From assembly GCF_900103005.1 (NCBI RefSeq), contig NZ_FMWL01000002.1, forward strand, positions 124,001 through 188,000: 64,000 nt of DNA, given 5' to 3'. The notes beneath the pieces are model-generated. The model was not told the DNA's origin and ran no database searches. It saw nothing but the letters and a program-made list of their open reading frames with translations. Position numbers and translations under genes: made by a program. Every line of letters starts with the position of its first letter. The first letter of the stretch is position 1. Below, one piece after another: positions 18,340-27,301 of this stretch. Origin of the DNA: Acidaminobacter hydrogenoformans DSM 2784 (GTDB lineage: Bacteria > Bacillota > Clostridia > Peptostreptococcales > Acidaminobacteraceae).

Positions 18340-19374
18340 TTATTCAGCCAAATCCCAAATTTTCAAAGCTTCTGCAGCTTCTTCAAGCTCATGCTTCTTG
18401 CCCCTGAGCATAAGCCGCTTGACGGATTCCCTGGCGCCCTCACCTTCGTAGAGCACTCTGAAAAGCTCCCGGGTGATAGGCATTTCCACGCCTTTAATTT
18501 GGGACAGTTCATAGGCGGAATGGATCGTATAATATCCCTCAACCACCATATCAATTTCCTTCAAAGCTGCTTCAACAGGAACGCCCTGGCCAATCAGCAT
18601 GCCAAACCTTCTATTTCTGCTGTGAAGGCTCGTACAGGTCACGATCAAATCCCCTATGCCGCTGAGGCCTTGAAAGGTTGCGCTGCTGGCACCCAGCGAA
18701 CGGCCGAGCCTTGCGATCTCAGCGATGCCACGGGTCATAAGCGCAGCTTTCGAATTGTCGCCAAACCCAAGGCCATCACTGATGCCTGCGCCCAGTGCTA
18801 TGATATTTTTCAGCGCCCCACCGAGCTCGACACCTATAACATCCGGATTTGTATAGACGCGCAGCGACTCATTTGAAAAGACATCCTGAATGAGCTCAGC
18901 TGCACCCCTGCTCGCTGAGGAGGATACCAGGGTAGTAGGAATGCCGGCAGAGACTTCTTCCGCATGGGACGGCCCTGACAGCACGACATATTTATGCTTA
19001 GGAAAAAACGAATGGACAATTTCAGAGATCCGCTGGTGCGTCCCAAGCTCAATGCCCTTTGAAACATTCACAAAGACGACATCTTCAGAGATCAGCGCGG
19101 CATTCAGCTGGCTCAGCAAGCTCCGGATGGCCTGGGATGCCACTGCCAAAACTATGACTTTTGCCCCCAAAACAGCACTGTCCAAATCAGAAGTCACTTC
19201 AAGATCGCCAGCGAGTTCAACACCCTTCAGGTATTTCGCATTATGTCGCGTCTTTTCAATAACTTCAGTCTGCTGTGGATCGCGACCCCAAAATGCTGCC
19301 TGATGTCCATTATCAAGCAATACTTTGACCAGCGCCGTTCCCCAGCTGCCGGTGCCTAAAACCGCAATCTTCAC
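18340..19374 (-). CDS. gpsA: NAD(P)-dependent glycerol-3-phosphate dehydrogenase
   Basis: Makes sn-glycerol-3-phosphate for phospholipids from dihydroxyacetone phosphate. The N-terminal Rossmann motif GTGSWGTALVKVLLDNGH, the FVNVSKGIE and LSGPSHAEEVSAGIPT segments, and the C-terminal VELGGALKNIIALGAGISDGLGFGDNSKAALMTRG region with the catalytic Lys are all present. Length (344) is normal. Its ATG overlaps the der stop (ATGA). In related genomes plsY commonly separates der and gpsA; here they are fused directly in one unit. Confidence 0.96.
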   Translation of the reverse strand: MKIAVLGTGSWGTALVKVLLDNGHQAAFWGRDPQQTEVIEKTRHNAKYLKGVELAGDLEVTSDLDSAVLGAKVIVLAVASQAIRSLLSQLNAALISEDVVFVNVSKGIELGTHQRISEIVHSFFPKHKYVVLSGPSHAEEVSAGIPTTLVSSSASRGAAELIQDVFSNESLRVYTNPDVIGVELGGALKNIIALGAGISDGLGFGDNSKAALMTRGIAEIARLGRSLGASSATFQGLSGIGDLIVTCTSLHSRNRRFGMLIGQGVPVEAALKEIDMVVEGYYTIHSAYELSQIKGVEMPITRELFRVLYEGEGARESVKRLMLRGKKHELEEAAEALKIWDLAE

Positions 19375-20699
19375 GCTTTCACTTCCTTCTTCTCTCTAAC
19401 AATAAAGCGGATTGGCGTACCCACAAAATCGAAATTTTTTCTAAGGAAATTTTCTATATAGCGGACGTAAGAAAAATGCGCCAGCTCTTGATCGTTGACA
19501 AACAGAATAAAAGTTGGCGGCTTGACTGACGCCTGGGTCATATAGTAGATCTTCAGGCGCTTGCCTTTGTCTGACGGCGGCTGTGTCAGCATGACTGCTT
19601 CATTCAGGACATCATTAAGCAAGCCGGTGGAAATGCGCTTGGCACATTCCGTTGAAACGTGCTTGATTGTGTCAAGCAGCTTGAACAGGCGCTGCTTTGT
19701 CACCGCGGAAACAAAGAGGATAGGCGCGTACTGGAGATAGGCAAGCTCGTTGCGAACCAGCTTCTCGAATTGATTGAAAGTATAATTGTCTTTTTCAATC
19801 AGGTCCCATTTATTGACGACAATGATAACCCCTTTGCCAGCCTCATGGGCATAGCCAGCAATTTTTTTGTCCTGTTCTGTCACGCCTTCTGAGGCGTCCA
19901 GCACCAGGAGGCAGACATCTGAGCGTTCAATCGCCGTTAAAGCCCTTAAAATACTGTACTTTTCAATACTCTCGTTGACCCGGCTCTTCCGCCGGATTCC
20001 AGCTGTATCGATAAAAACGTAGTCATCCTTATTGTATTGAAAAGGCGTATCAATGGCATCACGCGTCGTTCCGGCAATTTCACTCACTATGACACGCTGT
20101 TCCCCAAGGATGCTGTTGATCAGAGAAGATTTCCCGGCGTTCGGTTTGCCAATGACCGCCACATGGATCGTTTCATCCTCTTCTTCAGTTGCCGATGGTT
20201 TCGGAAAATACTGCACAATCTCATCCAGCAAATCCCCTATCCCAAGCACATTGATAGCTGAAATGAGAAAAGGCTCACCCAGGCCAAGGTTGTAATAATC
20301 GTAATAAAATTCGTTGGGAAGTGCGTTGTCCACCTTATTGACAGTCAAAATGACGGGTTTGCCCGCACGCTGAAGCATGAGCGCAATTTCTTCATCCCCC
20401 GTGGTGTAAGCCGACTTCCCGTCGATCATAAACAATATCACGTCTGCCGTATCAATTGCGATTTGTGCTTGTTCACGCATCTGTGACAATATGACGTCTT
20501 TTGAATCCGGTTCTATACCACCGGTATCAATCATGGTAAATTTGTAATTCAGCCATTCTGCATCTACATAAATTCTGTCTCTGGTGACACCCGGGGTATC
20601 TTCAACAATTGAAATTCTCTTACCTGCGACTTTATTGAAAAAGGTTGACTTGCCTACATTTGGCCTGCCAACAACAGCAACTACTGGTTTTCTCATCAT
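19371..20699 (-). CDS. der: Ribosome-associated GTPase Der (EngA)
   Basis: Tandem-GTPase needed for 50S assembly. Two G domains are visible: GRPNVGKSTFF with DTPGVTRD at the N-terminus and GKPNAGKSSLI with DTAGIRRK in the middle; both have NKVD/NKWD guanine motifs. The C-terminal KH-like domain ends with PIRFIVREKK. Length is 442 from the ATG at 20699; a second ATG at 20696 has the better spacing (8 bp) to AGGAG. The frame is open to 20756, but that region overlaps poorly with the family and has no ribosome site. Confidence 0.96.
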   Translation of the reverse strand: MMRKPVVAVVGRPNVGKSTFFNKVAGKRISIVEDTPGVTRDRIYVDAEWLNYKFTMIDTGGIEPDSKDVILSQMREQAQIAIDTADVILFMIDGKSAYTTGDEEIALMLQRAGKPVILTVNKVDNALPNEFYYDYYNLGLGEPFLISAINVLGIGDLLDEIVQYFPKPSATEEEDETIHVAVIGKPNAGKSSLINSILGEQRVIVSEIAGTTRDAIDTPFQYNKDDYVFIDTAGIRRKSRVNESIEKYSILRALTAIERSDVCLLVLDASEGVTEQDKKIAGYAHEAGKGVIIVVNKWDLIEKDNYTFNQFEKLVRNELAYLQYAPILFVSAVTKQRLFKLLDTIKHVSTECAKRISTGLLNDVLNEAVMLTQPPSDKGKRLKIYYMTQASVKPPTFILFVNDQELAHFSYVRYIENFLRKNFDFVGTPIRFIVREKKEVKA

Positions 20700-20736
20700 G
20701 TTCACTCCTGGTTTTCTTTTTTCTGTGAGGGGGACT

Positions 20737-22095
20737 TCAGCCGGATACGCTCTCAAGCAGCTCGCGCAGCTGTGCGATTAAAGCCAGCCCTTCCACTTTG
20801 ACAGGGATAATTTCTGCGCCCAGCTTATCGCTGAGCTGCTCGACGGTCCAATCATCCAGAAGTATGGTTTCCTCTGATTTCAGCATGGCTTCGGGCATCA
20901 GTACATAGTTCAGATCATGGATCTGCTCGAGGGCATTATAGATGTCGGATCCAGTGATCAGACCCGCTACAGTTATGGTATTACCGAAAAAGCTGTTTTC
21001 AATGGAATGAACTCTCAGTTCAAGCTCCGGCAGCTTCATCATGATCTCTTGTGCAAGCTGTGTCATAAACGCCCCCGCAAGGGTACCCGTTACAATATCA
21101 ACGGTCATTCTGGACGCCCTTTGATTAGACAAATGTGTTTGAGGCGATGGTAACTGTTCAAGCGCCGCTTTAACTTCTGTTCCAAATTTTCGAATCAATC
21201 CTACCCCATTCTCCAGTTGTCTGAACCCCTCATACGCCTCGAATTCGGGAACTGGTCGCCCGGCCGTCAAATAAAATTCATCTGAGAGATGGATAAATCT
21301 GCTCCCCCTGGTCTTCAAAAATGTCGATTGCCAGGCAGAAACCTGATCAATCAGCTCAGAAGCAGAGCTCTGATCATAAAGCGTCAGGAGCGCTAAGCCT
21401 TCCCTGAATTTTGTCATGCCCACCGGAACTGCCGCAAGACTTACCAGATGCGGACCAAGCTGCGACAAATCCCTCAAGGTTCTGTCAAGCTCTTCCCCGT
21501 CATTGACCCCGGGAACCAGCACAATCTGGCCATTGACTTCAATTCTGTGATCCGTCAGTTTTTTCAGCCGTTCGAGGATGTCACCGGCGAATCGGTTGTT
21601 GAGCATGCGCTGTCTCAGCTCAGGATTGGTCGCATGGATTGAAACGTTGACCGGACTCAATTGATATTCAATCATCCTGTCGAGATCCTGTTCCTTGACA
21701 TTTGTCAATGTGACATAATTCCCCTGCAGAAATGAAAGTCTCGAATCGTCGTCCTTAAAATACAGCGATTGCCGCATCCCCTTGGGGAGTTGATCAATAA
21801 AACAAAAAATACAATTGTTGTGACAATGCTTGGCATCATCCAAAATTGGATTTCCGAATTCTATTCCAATCTCTTCATAGAAGTCTTTTTCGATCTCAAG
21901 GGACCAAATTTCCCCGCTTGGCTTCATAATCTCAATTTCAATCTCGTCATCCCCGGAGTAAAAGAGAAAATCCAGAACGTCTCTGATCTCTTTTCCATTG
22001 ACCGACAAAAGCCGGTCGCCTGTCTCTATGTCCATTTCTTCTGCTATAGAGCCCGCTTCAACTTTGGAGATGATATGACCCCGTTCCTTTTTCAT
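20737..22095 (-). CDS. DUF512 family PDZ/radical-SAM-like protein
   Basis: A 452-residue protein of the DUF512 family found in many Clostridia. The N-terminal PDZ-like domain (residues 1-70) has GHIISKVEAGSIAEEMDIETGDRLLSVNGK. The Cys cluster CHNNCIFC (CX3CX2C, about residues 90-97) matches a radical-SAM 4Fe-4S site, followed by FIDQLPKGMR and the family region with GNYVTLTNV. The C-terminal DUF512 domain contains VDIVTGTLAGAF and VAGLITGSDI. The biological reaction is unknown. The ATG overlaps the pgeF stop, and der follows 37 bp on, the conserved neighbourhood of this family. Confidence 0.9.
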   Translation of the reverse strand: MKKERGHIISKVEAGSIAEEMDIETGDRLLSVNGKEIRDVLDFLFYSGDDEIEIEIMKPSGEIWSLEIEKDFYEEIGIEFGNPILDDAKHCHNNCIFCFIDQLPKGMRQSLYFKDDDSRLSFLQGNYVTLTNVKEQDLDRMIEYQLSPVNVSIHATNPELRQRMLNNRFAGDILERLKKLTDHRIEVNGQIVLVPGVNDGEELDRTLRDLSQLGPHLVSLAAVPVGMTKFREGLALLTLYDQSSASELIDQVSAWQSTFLKTRGSRFIHLSDEFYLTAGRPVPEFEAYEGFRQLENGVGLIRKFGTEVKAALEQLPSPQTHLSNQRASRMTVDIVTGTLAGAFMTQLAQEIMMKLPELELRVHSIENSFFGNTITVAGLITGSDIYNALEQIHDLNYVLMPEAMLKSEETILLDDWTVEQLSDKLGAEIIPVKVEGLALIAQLRELLESVSG

Positions 22096-22880
22096 GCCCT
22101 CACCTCACCCACTGATTTCAGACACGCAAACGCGGCCATCCTACCGGTATGGCCGCCATCTCTGCGGTTCGAGAAAAATCTGTCATCACACATTGTACAA
22201 AGTGGCGAAATTTCGATGGCTTCTTCAGGCACACCACAGGACTTCAAGATTTCTGCATTGATCCCTTTCAAATCTATTTTATGTTTTCCTCCGAATGGAA
22301 CAAGCTGCTCCGAATACGCTTGGAAAAGACTTGAAACATCAAAACCCACTTCATAGCAGCACACCCCCGCTGCTGGCATGACGACAGCGTGAAGCGCAGC
22401 CGGTCTGCTGCCATATTCCTTTGTCATCCCTTCAACAAGCGCAGCGGCGGCTCTAAGGGATGTGCCTTTCCAACCGCTGTGGCATAACCCGACCGCATGG
22501 TGCTCTGGATCATAGACGAGTATAGGCACACAGTCACCATAAAAAGTAATTAACAGCACACCTGGCTGGTTCGTCATCAGAATATCCGTTTCTGGAAACA
22601 CGGAGAAGCCTGGCTCAAAAATAGATTCTGGCGGCTCTGTTCCCAAAACTGCATAATGCGTGCCGTGTACTTGTCTGGTTGCGGCTATTTTCCAAAGCCG
22701 AACAGGCAGTGCTTTGATAAAGGCTCTCATATTCACAATGGCCTTGTCGTCAGGGTCGCTTGCGAATATTCCCATATTATTGCTTTCAAAGATCCCCGTG
22801 CTGACACCGCCATGACGGGTTGTCATGCCGGCCACAAGTTCCGGGAATTTATCCAATGATTTGAATTCAAGATTTGACAT
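22092..22880 (-). CDS. pgeF: Peptidoglycan editing factor PgeF / YlmD family (laccase-domain)
   Basis: Member of the YfiH/YlmD multicopper-oxidase-like family; homologs act as purine-nucleoside phosphorylases and as editing factors that prevent misincorporation into peptidoglycan. The metal-site signatures are visible: RHGGVSTG at the N-terminus, TRQVHG, GDCVPILVYDPEHHAVGLCHSGWKGT in the middle, and the C-terminal CTMCDDRFFSNRRDGGHTGRMAAF. Length (262) is typical. The gene is between nrdR (9 bp) and DUF512 (ATGA overlap). Either described activity could apply. Confidence 0.92.
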   Translation of the reverse strand: MSNLEFKSLDKFPELVAGMTTRHGGVSTGIFESNNMGIFASDPDDKAIVNMRAFIKALPVRLWKIAATRQVHGTHYAVLGTEPPESIFEPGFSVFPETDILMTNQPGVLLITFYGDCVPILVYDPEHHAVGLCHSGWKGTSLRAAAALVEGMTKEYGSRPAALHAVVMPAAGVCCYEVGFDVSSLFQAYSEQLVPFGGKHKIDLKGINAEILKSCGVPEEAIEISPLCTMCDDRFFSNRRDGGHTGRMAAFACLKSVGEVRA

Positions 22881-22889
22881 AAGGATTCC

Positions 22890-23360
22890 TCACTGCTCAG
22901 GTCGCTTTTTTTCGTTCAAAAGTTTTGTTAATTCGTCAATAAAAGTGTTGATGTCTTTAAATTGTCTGTATACAGATGCGAAACGGACATAGGCGACCTC
23001 ATCCAGTTCTTTGAGCTTCAGCATCACAAGCTCACCGATCATTTCAGATGAAACCTCTCTATCCAACGTATTTTGGAGCTTTTTCTCAATCCAGTCCACG
23101 AGCTGCTCCATCTGTTCCATTGTGACAGGGCGTTTCTCACACGCTCTGATTATCCCGCCAAGCAACTTATTCCTATTGAAGGACTCCCTGGTCATGTTCT
23201 TTTTGACAACGACCAAAGGCACTTCTTCAATTTTTTCATAAGTTGTGAAGCGACTTTTACACTGGGTGCACTCGCGTCGTCTCCGGATGGACGCACCTTC
23301 GTCCGCAGGACGCGTGTCAATCACTTTTGTTTCACTGTCGCCGCAATATGGACAATTCAA
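22890..23360 (-). CDS. nrdR: Transcriptional repressor NrdR
   Basis: Zinc-ribbon/ATP-cone repressor of ribonucleotide reductase genes that senses nucleotides. The N-terminal zinc ribbon carries two Cys pairs (CPYCG and [12 protein letters not shown]), followed by the ATP-cone [31 protein letters not shown] place the start at the TTG (23360), giving the family N-terminus MNCPYCG; AAGGAGG lies 9 bp upstream. A frame open to 23387 adds a non-conserved leader. Length is 156. It follows ftsZ behind an intergenic terminator-like hairpin. Confidence 0.95.
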   Translation of the reverse strand: MNCPYCGDSETKVIDTRPADEGASIRRRRECTQCKSRFTTYEKIEEVPLVVVKKNMTRESFNRNKLLGGIIRACEKRPVTMEQMEQLVDWIEKKLQNTLDREVSSEMIGELVMLKLKELDEVAYVRFASVYRQFKDINTFIDELTKLLNEKKRPEQ

Positions 23361-23381
23361 GTACGTATGCCTCCTTATATT

Positions 23382-23412
23382 AAACAAAGGACCACCTGAG
23401 AACAGGTGGTCC
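23382..23412 (-). terminator. Terminator or attenuator between ftsZ and nrdR
   Basis: A perfect 10-bp stem GGACCACCTG / CAGGTGGTCC (23389-23398 with 23403-23412) closed by a 4-nt loop is followed on the minus strand by TTTGTTT. It probably ends most ftsZ transcripts; nrdR and the genes beyond would rely on read-through. Confidence 0.82.
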
Positions 23413-23447
23413 CAGACTGAAGCGCAAAGTTGTTTTCAGTCGACGCG

Positions 23448-24593
23448 TTACCTTCTTTTTCTTAAGAATGGCGGAATCTCAAATTCACCTTGGTCACTGG
23501 CTCCGGCATTTCTTATTGCATTTTGGGCTGGCGCAGTTTCCTGGGGCGCTGGTGATTCCTGGACGACAGCTGGTGCTTCCTCTTGAGCCGCCGCTGCAAT
23601 AGCAGCTGCTTCAGCCTTGGCTTCCTGCTGTTTCTTGATGACATCTTCGAAGCCAGTCGCAATAACAGTGATTCTGATTTCGTCCTTGATCGACTCATCA
23701 ATCACAGCACCAAATATGATGTTTGCATCCTCATCAGCTTCTTTAGCGACAATTTCAGCAGCTTCATTGATTTCAAGAAGACCGAGGCTCGTGCCGCCTG
23801 TGATGTTGAGCAGGACGCTCTTTGCCCCATTGATGGTAGTTTCGAGAAGCGGACTGTGAATAGCCTGCTTGGCTGCTTCAATGGCGCGGTTGTCCCCGCT
23901 GGCCCGGCCGACACCCATGTGGGCAAGACCGCGTTCAAACATAATGGTTTTAACGTCCGCGAAATCCAAATTGACAAGTCCCGGAATTGCGATCAAGTCT
24001 GTAATACCCTGAACACCTTGCTTAAGTACATCATCCGCTATTTTAAACGCTTCGACAATGGAGGTCCGTTTGTCGACCACTTCGAGCAGCCGGTCGTTCG
24101 GTATGGTTACCAGGGTGTCCACCCTTTTTCTGAGCTCTTCAATACCGCGCTCGGCATGCGTCATTCGACGCTTGCCTTCAAAAGTGAACGGCTTCGTTAC
24201 AACGCCAACCGTTAAAATTCCCATTTCTTTCGCGATCTCCGCAATAATTGGCGCAGCGCCAGTACCGGTTCCGCCGCCCATGCCTGCAGTAATAAAGACC
24301 ATGTCTGCGCCCTGAAGCGCTTGATAGACATCATCCCGACTTTCTTCCGCAGCTTTGCTTCCAATCTCAGGATTCGCACCTGCACCGAGACCTCTGGTTA
24401 ACTTTTCACCAATTTGAATCTTGTACTCGGCTCTGGAGTTATACAAGGCTTGCTTGTCTGTGTTAATGGCAATAAACTGTACACCTTTCAGACTAGCCTC
24501 TATCATACGGTTTACGGCATTGCTGCCGCCGCCGCCGACGCCGACGACTTTGATCTGGGCAAATTGTTCCAAATCGATATCAAATTCCAACAC
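23448..24593 (-). CDS. ftsZ: Cell division protein FtsZ
   Basis: Tubulin-like GTPase forming the Z ring. The tubulin signature GGGTGTG is at residues 106-112; the N-terminal [15 protein letters not shown], the T3/T4 regions and the [10 protein letters not shown]-type synergy loop are present, as is the C-terminal conserved peptide [12 protein letters not shown] that binds FtsA/SepF. A linker rich in Gln/Ala/Glu precedes it. Length is 381. Translation may begin at GTG 24593 or at the adjacent TTG; GGGGG lies upstream. The usual downstream sporulation genes (spoIIGA-sigE-sigG) are absent. Confidence 0.97.
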   Translation of the reverse strand: MLEFDIDLEQFAQIKVVGVGGGGSNAVNRMIEASLKGVQFIAINTDKQALYNSRAEYKIQIGEKLTRGLGAGANPEIGSKAAEESRDDVYQALQGADMVFITAGMGGGTGTGAAPIIAEIAKEMGILTVGVVTKPFTFEGKRRMTHAERGIEELRKRVDTLVTIPNDRLLEVVDKRTSIVEAFKIADDVLKQGVQGITDLIAIPGLVNLDFADVKTIMFERGLAHMGVGRASGDNRAIEAAKQAIHSPLLETTINGAKSVLLNITGGTSLGLLEINEAAEIVAKEADEDANIIFGAVIDESIKDEIRITVIATGFEDVIKKQQEAKAEAAAIAAAAQEEAPAVVQESPAPQETAPAQNAIRNAGASDQGEFEIPPFLRKRR

Positions 24594-24710
24594 TATTTAG
24601 CCCCCTCGTCTATTCTATGTCATTCATCTTGTGTTTTCGCTAAATATTAATTTCATAATACCACAACATATGGTGCTTAAGAATATAATAATTCAAATTT
24701 GATAGCTTTT

Positions 24711-25067
24711 TCACGTATTTTTTGTCATTTTCTGCCGATAGCTTGTAATAATGTCTCTTCGAATAATCGCAAGGTTGTTGAACAGGCGAACACCAAAGGC
24801 AAAAACAGCGGCATAGTAGATTGGAACGCCTAAGTTATCTCCAATGTAGGCAAGGAAAGCCGCGAGTATGGCATTTGTGAAAAAGCCGCTTATAAAGATC
24901 ACCATATCAAAGGTGCCTTCCCTTGAAGTACGAATAGCGCCAAAAACTGAATCTATGGCGGCTAATATGGCTACCGAGAAATAGATGGAAAAGCTTGTCG
25001 TAATGGATAGCGGTATGAGGTAGCCAATACCGAGGCCAATTAGAATACCTATAACAGCAATGATCAT
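24711..25067 (-). CDS. sbp: Small basic protein Sbp (DUF1290 family)
   Basis: A 118-residue protein with three or four membrane segments, of the small basic protein family that accompanies DUF881 and ftsZ genes in Clostridia and Bacilli. The family body is clear: IGILIGLGIGYLIP, an AAIDSVFGAIRTSREG segment in the middle, and FGVRLFNNLAIIRRDII near the C-terminus. Its ATG overlaps the end of the preceding DUF881 gene (ATGA). Function is unknown; the location indicates a role with division. Confidence 0.92.
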   Translation of the reverse strand: MIIAVIGILIGLGIGYLIPLSITTSFSIYFSVAILAAIDSVFGAIRTSREGTFDMVIFISGFFTNAILAAFLAYIGDNLGVPIYYAAVFAFGVRLFNNLAIIRRDIITSYRQKMTKNT

Positions 25068-25792
25068 GGCATGATTTCCTCCATCAGATTCAGATACAGG
25101 GGATTTTTATATCCCGAATAAGCCGGTATTTTGACATTGATACTGGAATTGACTTCGACATAAAGTCCTATTTGTCGCAGCAGGCCGGCATAACCGCTGG
25201 GACCCTCAGTCACCTCAATAAGCCGATCCCTGTTGCCAATGGCTGTGATCACGTAGGGCTGCGCGAATACCTGATTATTGATCAGTATAGTCGGTCCGGT
25301 GCAATAGAGCTCTGTTTTTCCCAAAAGAATTCTCTGGTTGTTTATGGCAATTGCTTCTGCACCGGCATTGCGCAAATCATCAATCAAGGCTCTGATATCA
25401 TAGTCATGAACAATAAGGGTATTGGGGTCCTCACCACTCTGCAAATCTCTTTCACCATCAGAGACAATAACGACGACACCAGGTCCCGCCAAATCTGTAT
25501 ACCCCGCAAAGGCTTTATAAAGCCGGATCTCCTCTATCAATACTGAAGCGAATGATACCTCTGGATCTTGGGCCGCTTCGTATTGCACCGTCTTTTCTAT
25601 GAGCTGATCTTTCAAGGCCAACAGCCGTTCAATCTCAGCCTTTTCTTTGACTATAGTCCGCTGCAAACCGTCAAGGTCGGAAATCTGCACATATTTGTAT
25701 CCGAGGTTGGTCACCTTCAGTTGAAGCGCGATCAAAATTCCCAAAGTGATCATCAGCATCATGATCAAAGCTTTACTGCGATTCACTTTCAC
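25064..25792 (-). CDS. DUF881 family membrane-anchored protein (second of two)
   Basis: Single N-terminal membrane anchor (about residues 8-25), then a coiled-coil segment (residues about 35-70), then the extracytoplasmic DUF881 domain with TDLAGPGVVVIVSDGE, NTLIVHDYDIRALIDDLRNAGAEAIAINNQRI and ITAIGNRDRLIEVTEGPSGYAGLLRQIG. Length 242 is normal. It begins at a GTG with GGGGG upstream. It is a tandem paralog of the gene immediately upstream. The family is found with ftsQ/sbp and is assumed to act in envelope or division; no activity is known. Confidence 0.9.
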   Translation of the reverse strand: MKVNRSKALIMMLMITLGILIALQLKVTNLGYKYVQISDLDGLQRTIVKEKAEIERLLALKDQLIEKTVQYEAAQDPEVSFASVLIEEIRLYKAFAGYTDLAGPGVVVIVSDGERDLQSGEDPNTLIVHDYDIRALIDDLRNAGAEAIAINNQRILLGKTELYCTGPTILINNQVFAQPYVITAIGNRDRLIEVTEGPSGYAGLLRQIGLYVEVNSSINVKIPAYSGYKNPLYLNLMEEIMP

Positions 25793-25813
25793 TTAGTTTT
25801 CCCCCATTTGGCG

Positions 25814-26533
25814 CTATGGCTGGACAATATTGGCATAACGAAATTCAACAACACCGGCGTACTTGGAAATCGTAACTTTTTCCATACGCTTCACTTCCAC
25901 AACATATTTTCGATCCCTGAGTTCGGATACAATGCCCATTCTGTTGGTTATAGCATTGTCAAGGGTAATGCTGTTGCCAATTGCGCGAATGATCAGAGGT
26001 AAATTCTGTGGAATTTTGTTGACATTGATGTCATTGCCCGCCGCCCGGATCTCCGTGGTGCTAAGCACCCTCTGATCGTTGATGCTGATGGCTTCAGCGC
26101 CAGCTGCGTTCAGCTCGTTCACCATGGATAGAATCAGTTCGTAATCATAGACAAGGTTGGATTCGTAAGTGGAGTCAATTGAGGCCTGAGGGTTGTCAAT
26201 CAGGATTTCAATGCCTTGCCCGGCAACATCTACGAGCCCTGATAACGCCTTGTAGCGATTCAAGTCCTCATTCAGATTTTTGATTAGAACACTGCCTTTG
26301 GATTCACTTTCTTCAATTTCCTTAAGCCTTGCGGCCAAGGTCTCTACTTCGCTCTGAAGCAAATCCCGCTCGTTTTTTATTTTTGTCAGTTCTGTCACGA
26401 GCTGAGTGGATTTTTGAATAGGGCTCAAGCCTTGAAGGACATTTTTTTGAACTGCTTTGAACTGTATGGCTACAAATATGCCAAGAACAATGCAGATCAA
26501 GCCAATCATCCACTGATCTTTTTTGATTTTCAC
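25814..26533 (-). CDS. DUF881 family membrane-anchored protein (first of two)
   Basis: Same architecture as the following gene: anchor (residues about 9-25), coiled coil (residues about 40-80) and DUF881 domain with VDVAGQGIEILIDNP, SNLVYDYELILSMVNELNAAGAEAISINDQRV and PLIIRAIGNSITL. The GTG at 26533 is used, because AGGAGG lies 9 bp upstream; the frame extends to 26593 without a ribosome site. It starts 14 bp after ftsQ ends. The paired domains probably arose by tandem duplication and may form a heteromeric complex, which is inference. Confidence 0.88.
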   Translation of the reverse strand: MKIKKDQWMIGLICIVLGIFVAIQFKAVQKNVLQGLSPIQKSTQLVTELTKIKNERDLLQSEVETLAARLKEIEESESKGSVLIKNLNEDLNRYKALSGLVDVAGQGIEILIDNPQASIDSTYESNLVYDYELILSMVNELNAAGAEAISINDQRVLSTTEIRAAGNDINVNKIPQNLPLIIRAIGNSITLDNAITNRMGIVSELRDRKYVVEVKRMEKVTISKYAGVVEFRYANIVQP

Positions 26534-26546
26534 GCAGGTTGACCTC

Positions 26547-27293
26547 CTATTGATCAAAGGGTTTGAAGGTTGGAAGGCCTTCCGTACTGACATCGATCAG
26601 CCCCGTCGTCGTCCCCTTTTCCTTAAGACTTTCGTAAATGACAACAAAGTCGTTGAAGCGGCGCTCAACATTTTCAACCTCCCCAAAGCTTCCTCTGATG
26701 CCATCTTGTGTCTGGACAAATACACTGTCGTCCTTATACTCTATCACATTTGAAAAGGCGAGGTGCGATTTTTTCATCAGGATTACCAAATCCACCGTTC
26801 GCTCTAAGATTTGCTGATTTTCTACTTTTATTTTCTGGCCAATTTTGAACTCTCTAAAACGAAAACCAGAGACACCCACCGCTTCCGGCTCTGACGGATC
26901 CACACCGAGTACACGCAGAGATTCATCCAGAAGAATATAAAATCCGCTGTTATAGATACTGAAAAATGGCGTCCTATAAATCAGCTTCACGTCAAGGCCT
27001 CCAGGGAGGATTTTGGTAACCTCAGCCTGTTCAATAAAAGGATGCGTCAGGAGCTGCTGCTCGAGAATGTGTTCCGACATAAGGAACACAATGTTATTTT
27101 CCTTTCTGATCCCCATCTGCTCAAGCAAAATTTCTTCCGTCATGTAAGGGTTAGGGGTATAAATCACTGTTTTAAGTTTGTAAAAATCCGTCATGATCAG
27201 GCTCACGGCGAACAGCGCGAGAACCCCGGCGAACAGCACAACCAGTAATGTCATTGCTTTTGAAGGTGAATGGTATTCAGCTTCTGTCATCAT
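26547..27293 (-). CDS. ftsQ: Cell division protein FtsQ/DivIB
   Basis: Bitopic division protein. The N-terminal cytoplasmic stretch is short, a membrane helix spans about residues 13-35, and a POTRA domain follows (about residues 37-107) containing KLKTVIYTPNPYMTEEILLEQMGIRKENNIVF and PFIEQAEVTKILPGGLDVKL. The beta domain then contains DESLRVLG. At 248 residues it is small but normal. ATG at 27293 (or 27290) is favoured over GTG 27305, which lacks a ribosome site. It comes directly after murG, as in other Clostridia. Confidence 0.92.
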   Translation of the reverse strand: MMTEAEYHSPSKAMTLLVVLFAGVLALFAVSLIMTDFYKLKTVIYTPNPYMTEEILLEQMGIRKENNIVFLMSEHILEQQLLTHPFIEQAEVTKILPGGLDVKLIYRTPFFSIYNSGFYILLDESLRVLGVDPSEPEAVGVSGFRFREFKIGQKIKVENQQILERTVDLVILMKKSHLAFSNVIEYKDDSVFVQTQDGIRGSFGEVENVERRFNDFVVIYESLKEKGTTTGLIDVSTEGLPTFKPFDQ

Positions 27294-27301
27294 CCTTGTC
27301 T

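Noticed and set aside
21769-22356. Plus-strand reading frame of 195 codons opposite DUF512/pgeF
   Set aside because: It runs across two well-supported minus-strand genes and lacks a start signal.
23583-24215. Plus-strand reading frame of 210 codons inside ftsZ
   Set aside because: Antisense shadow of the conserved FtsZ core, without its own promoter or ribosome site.
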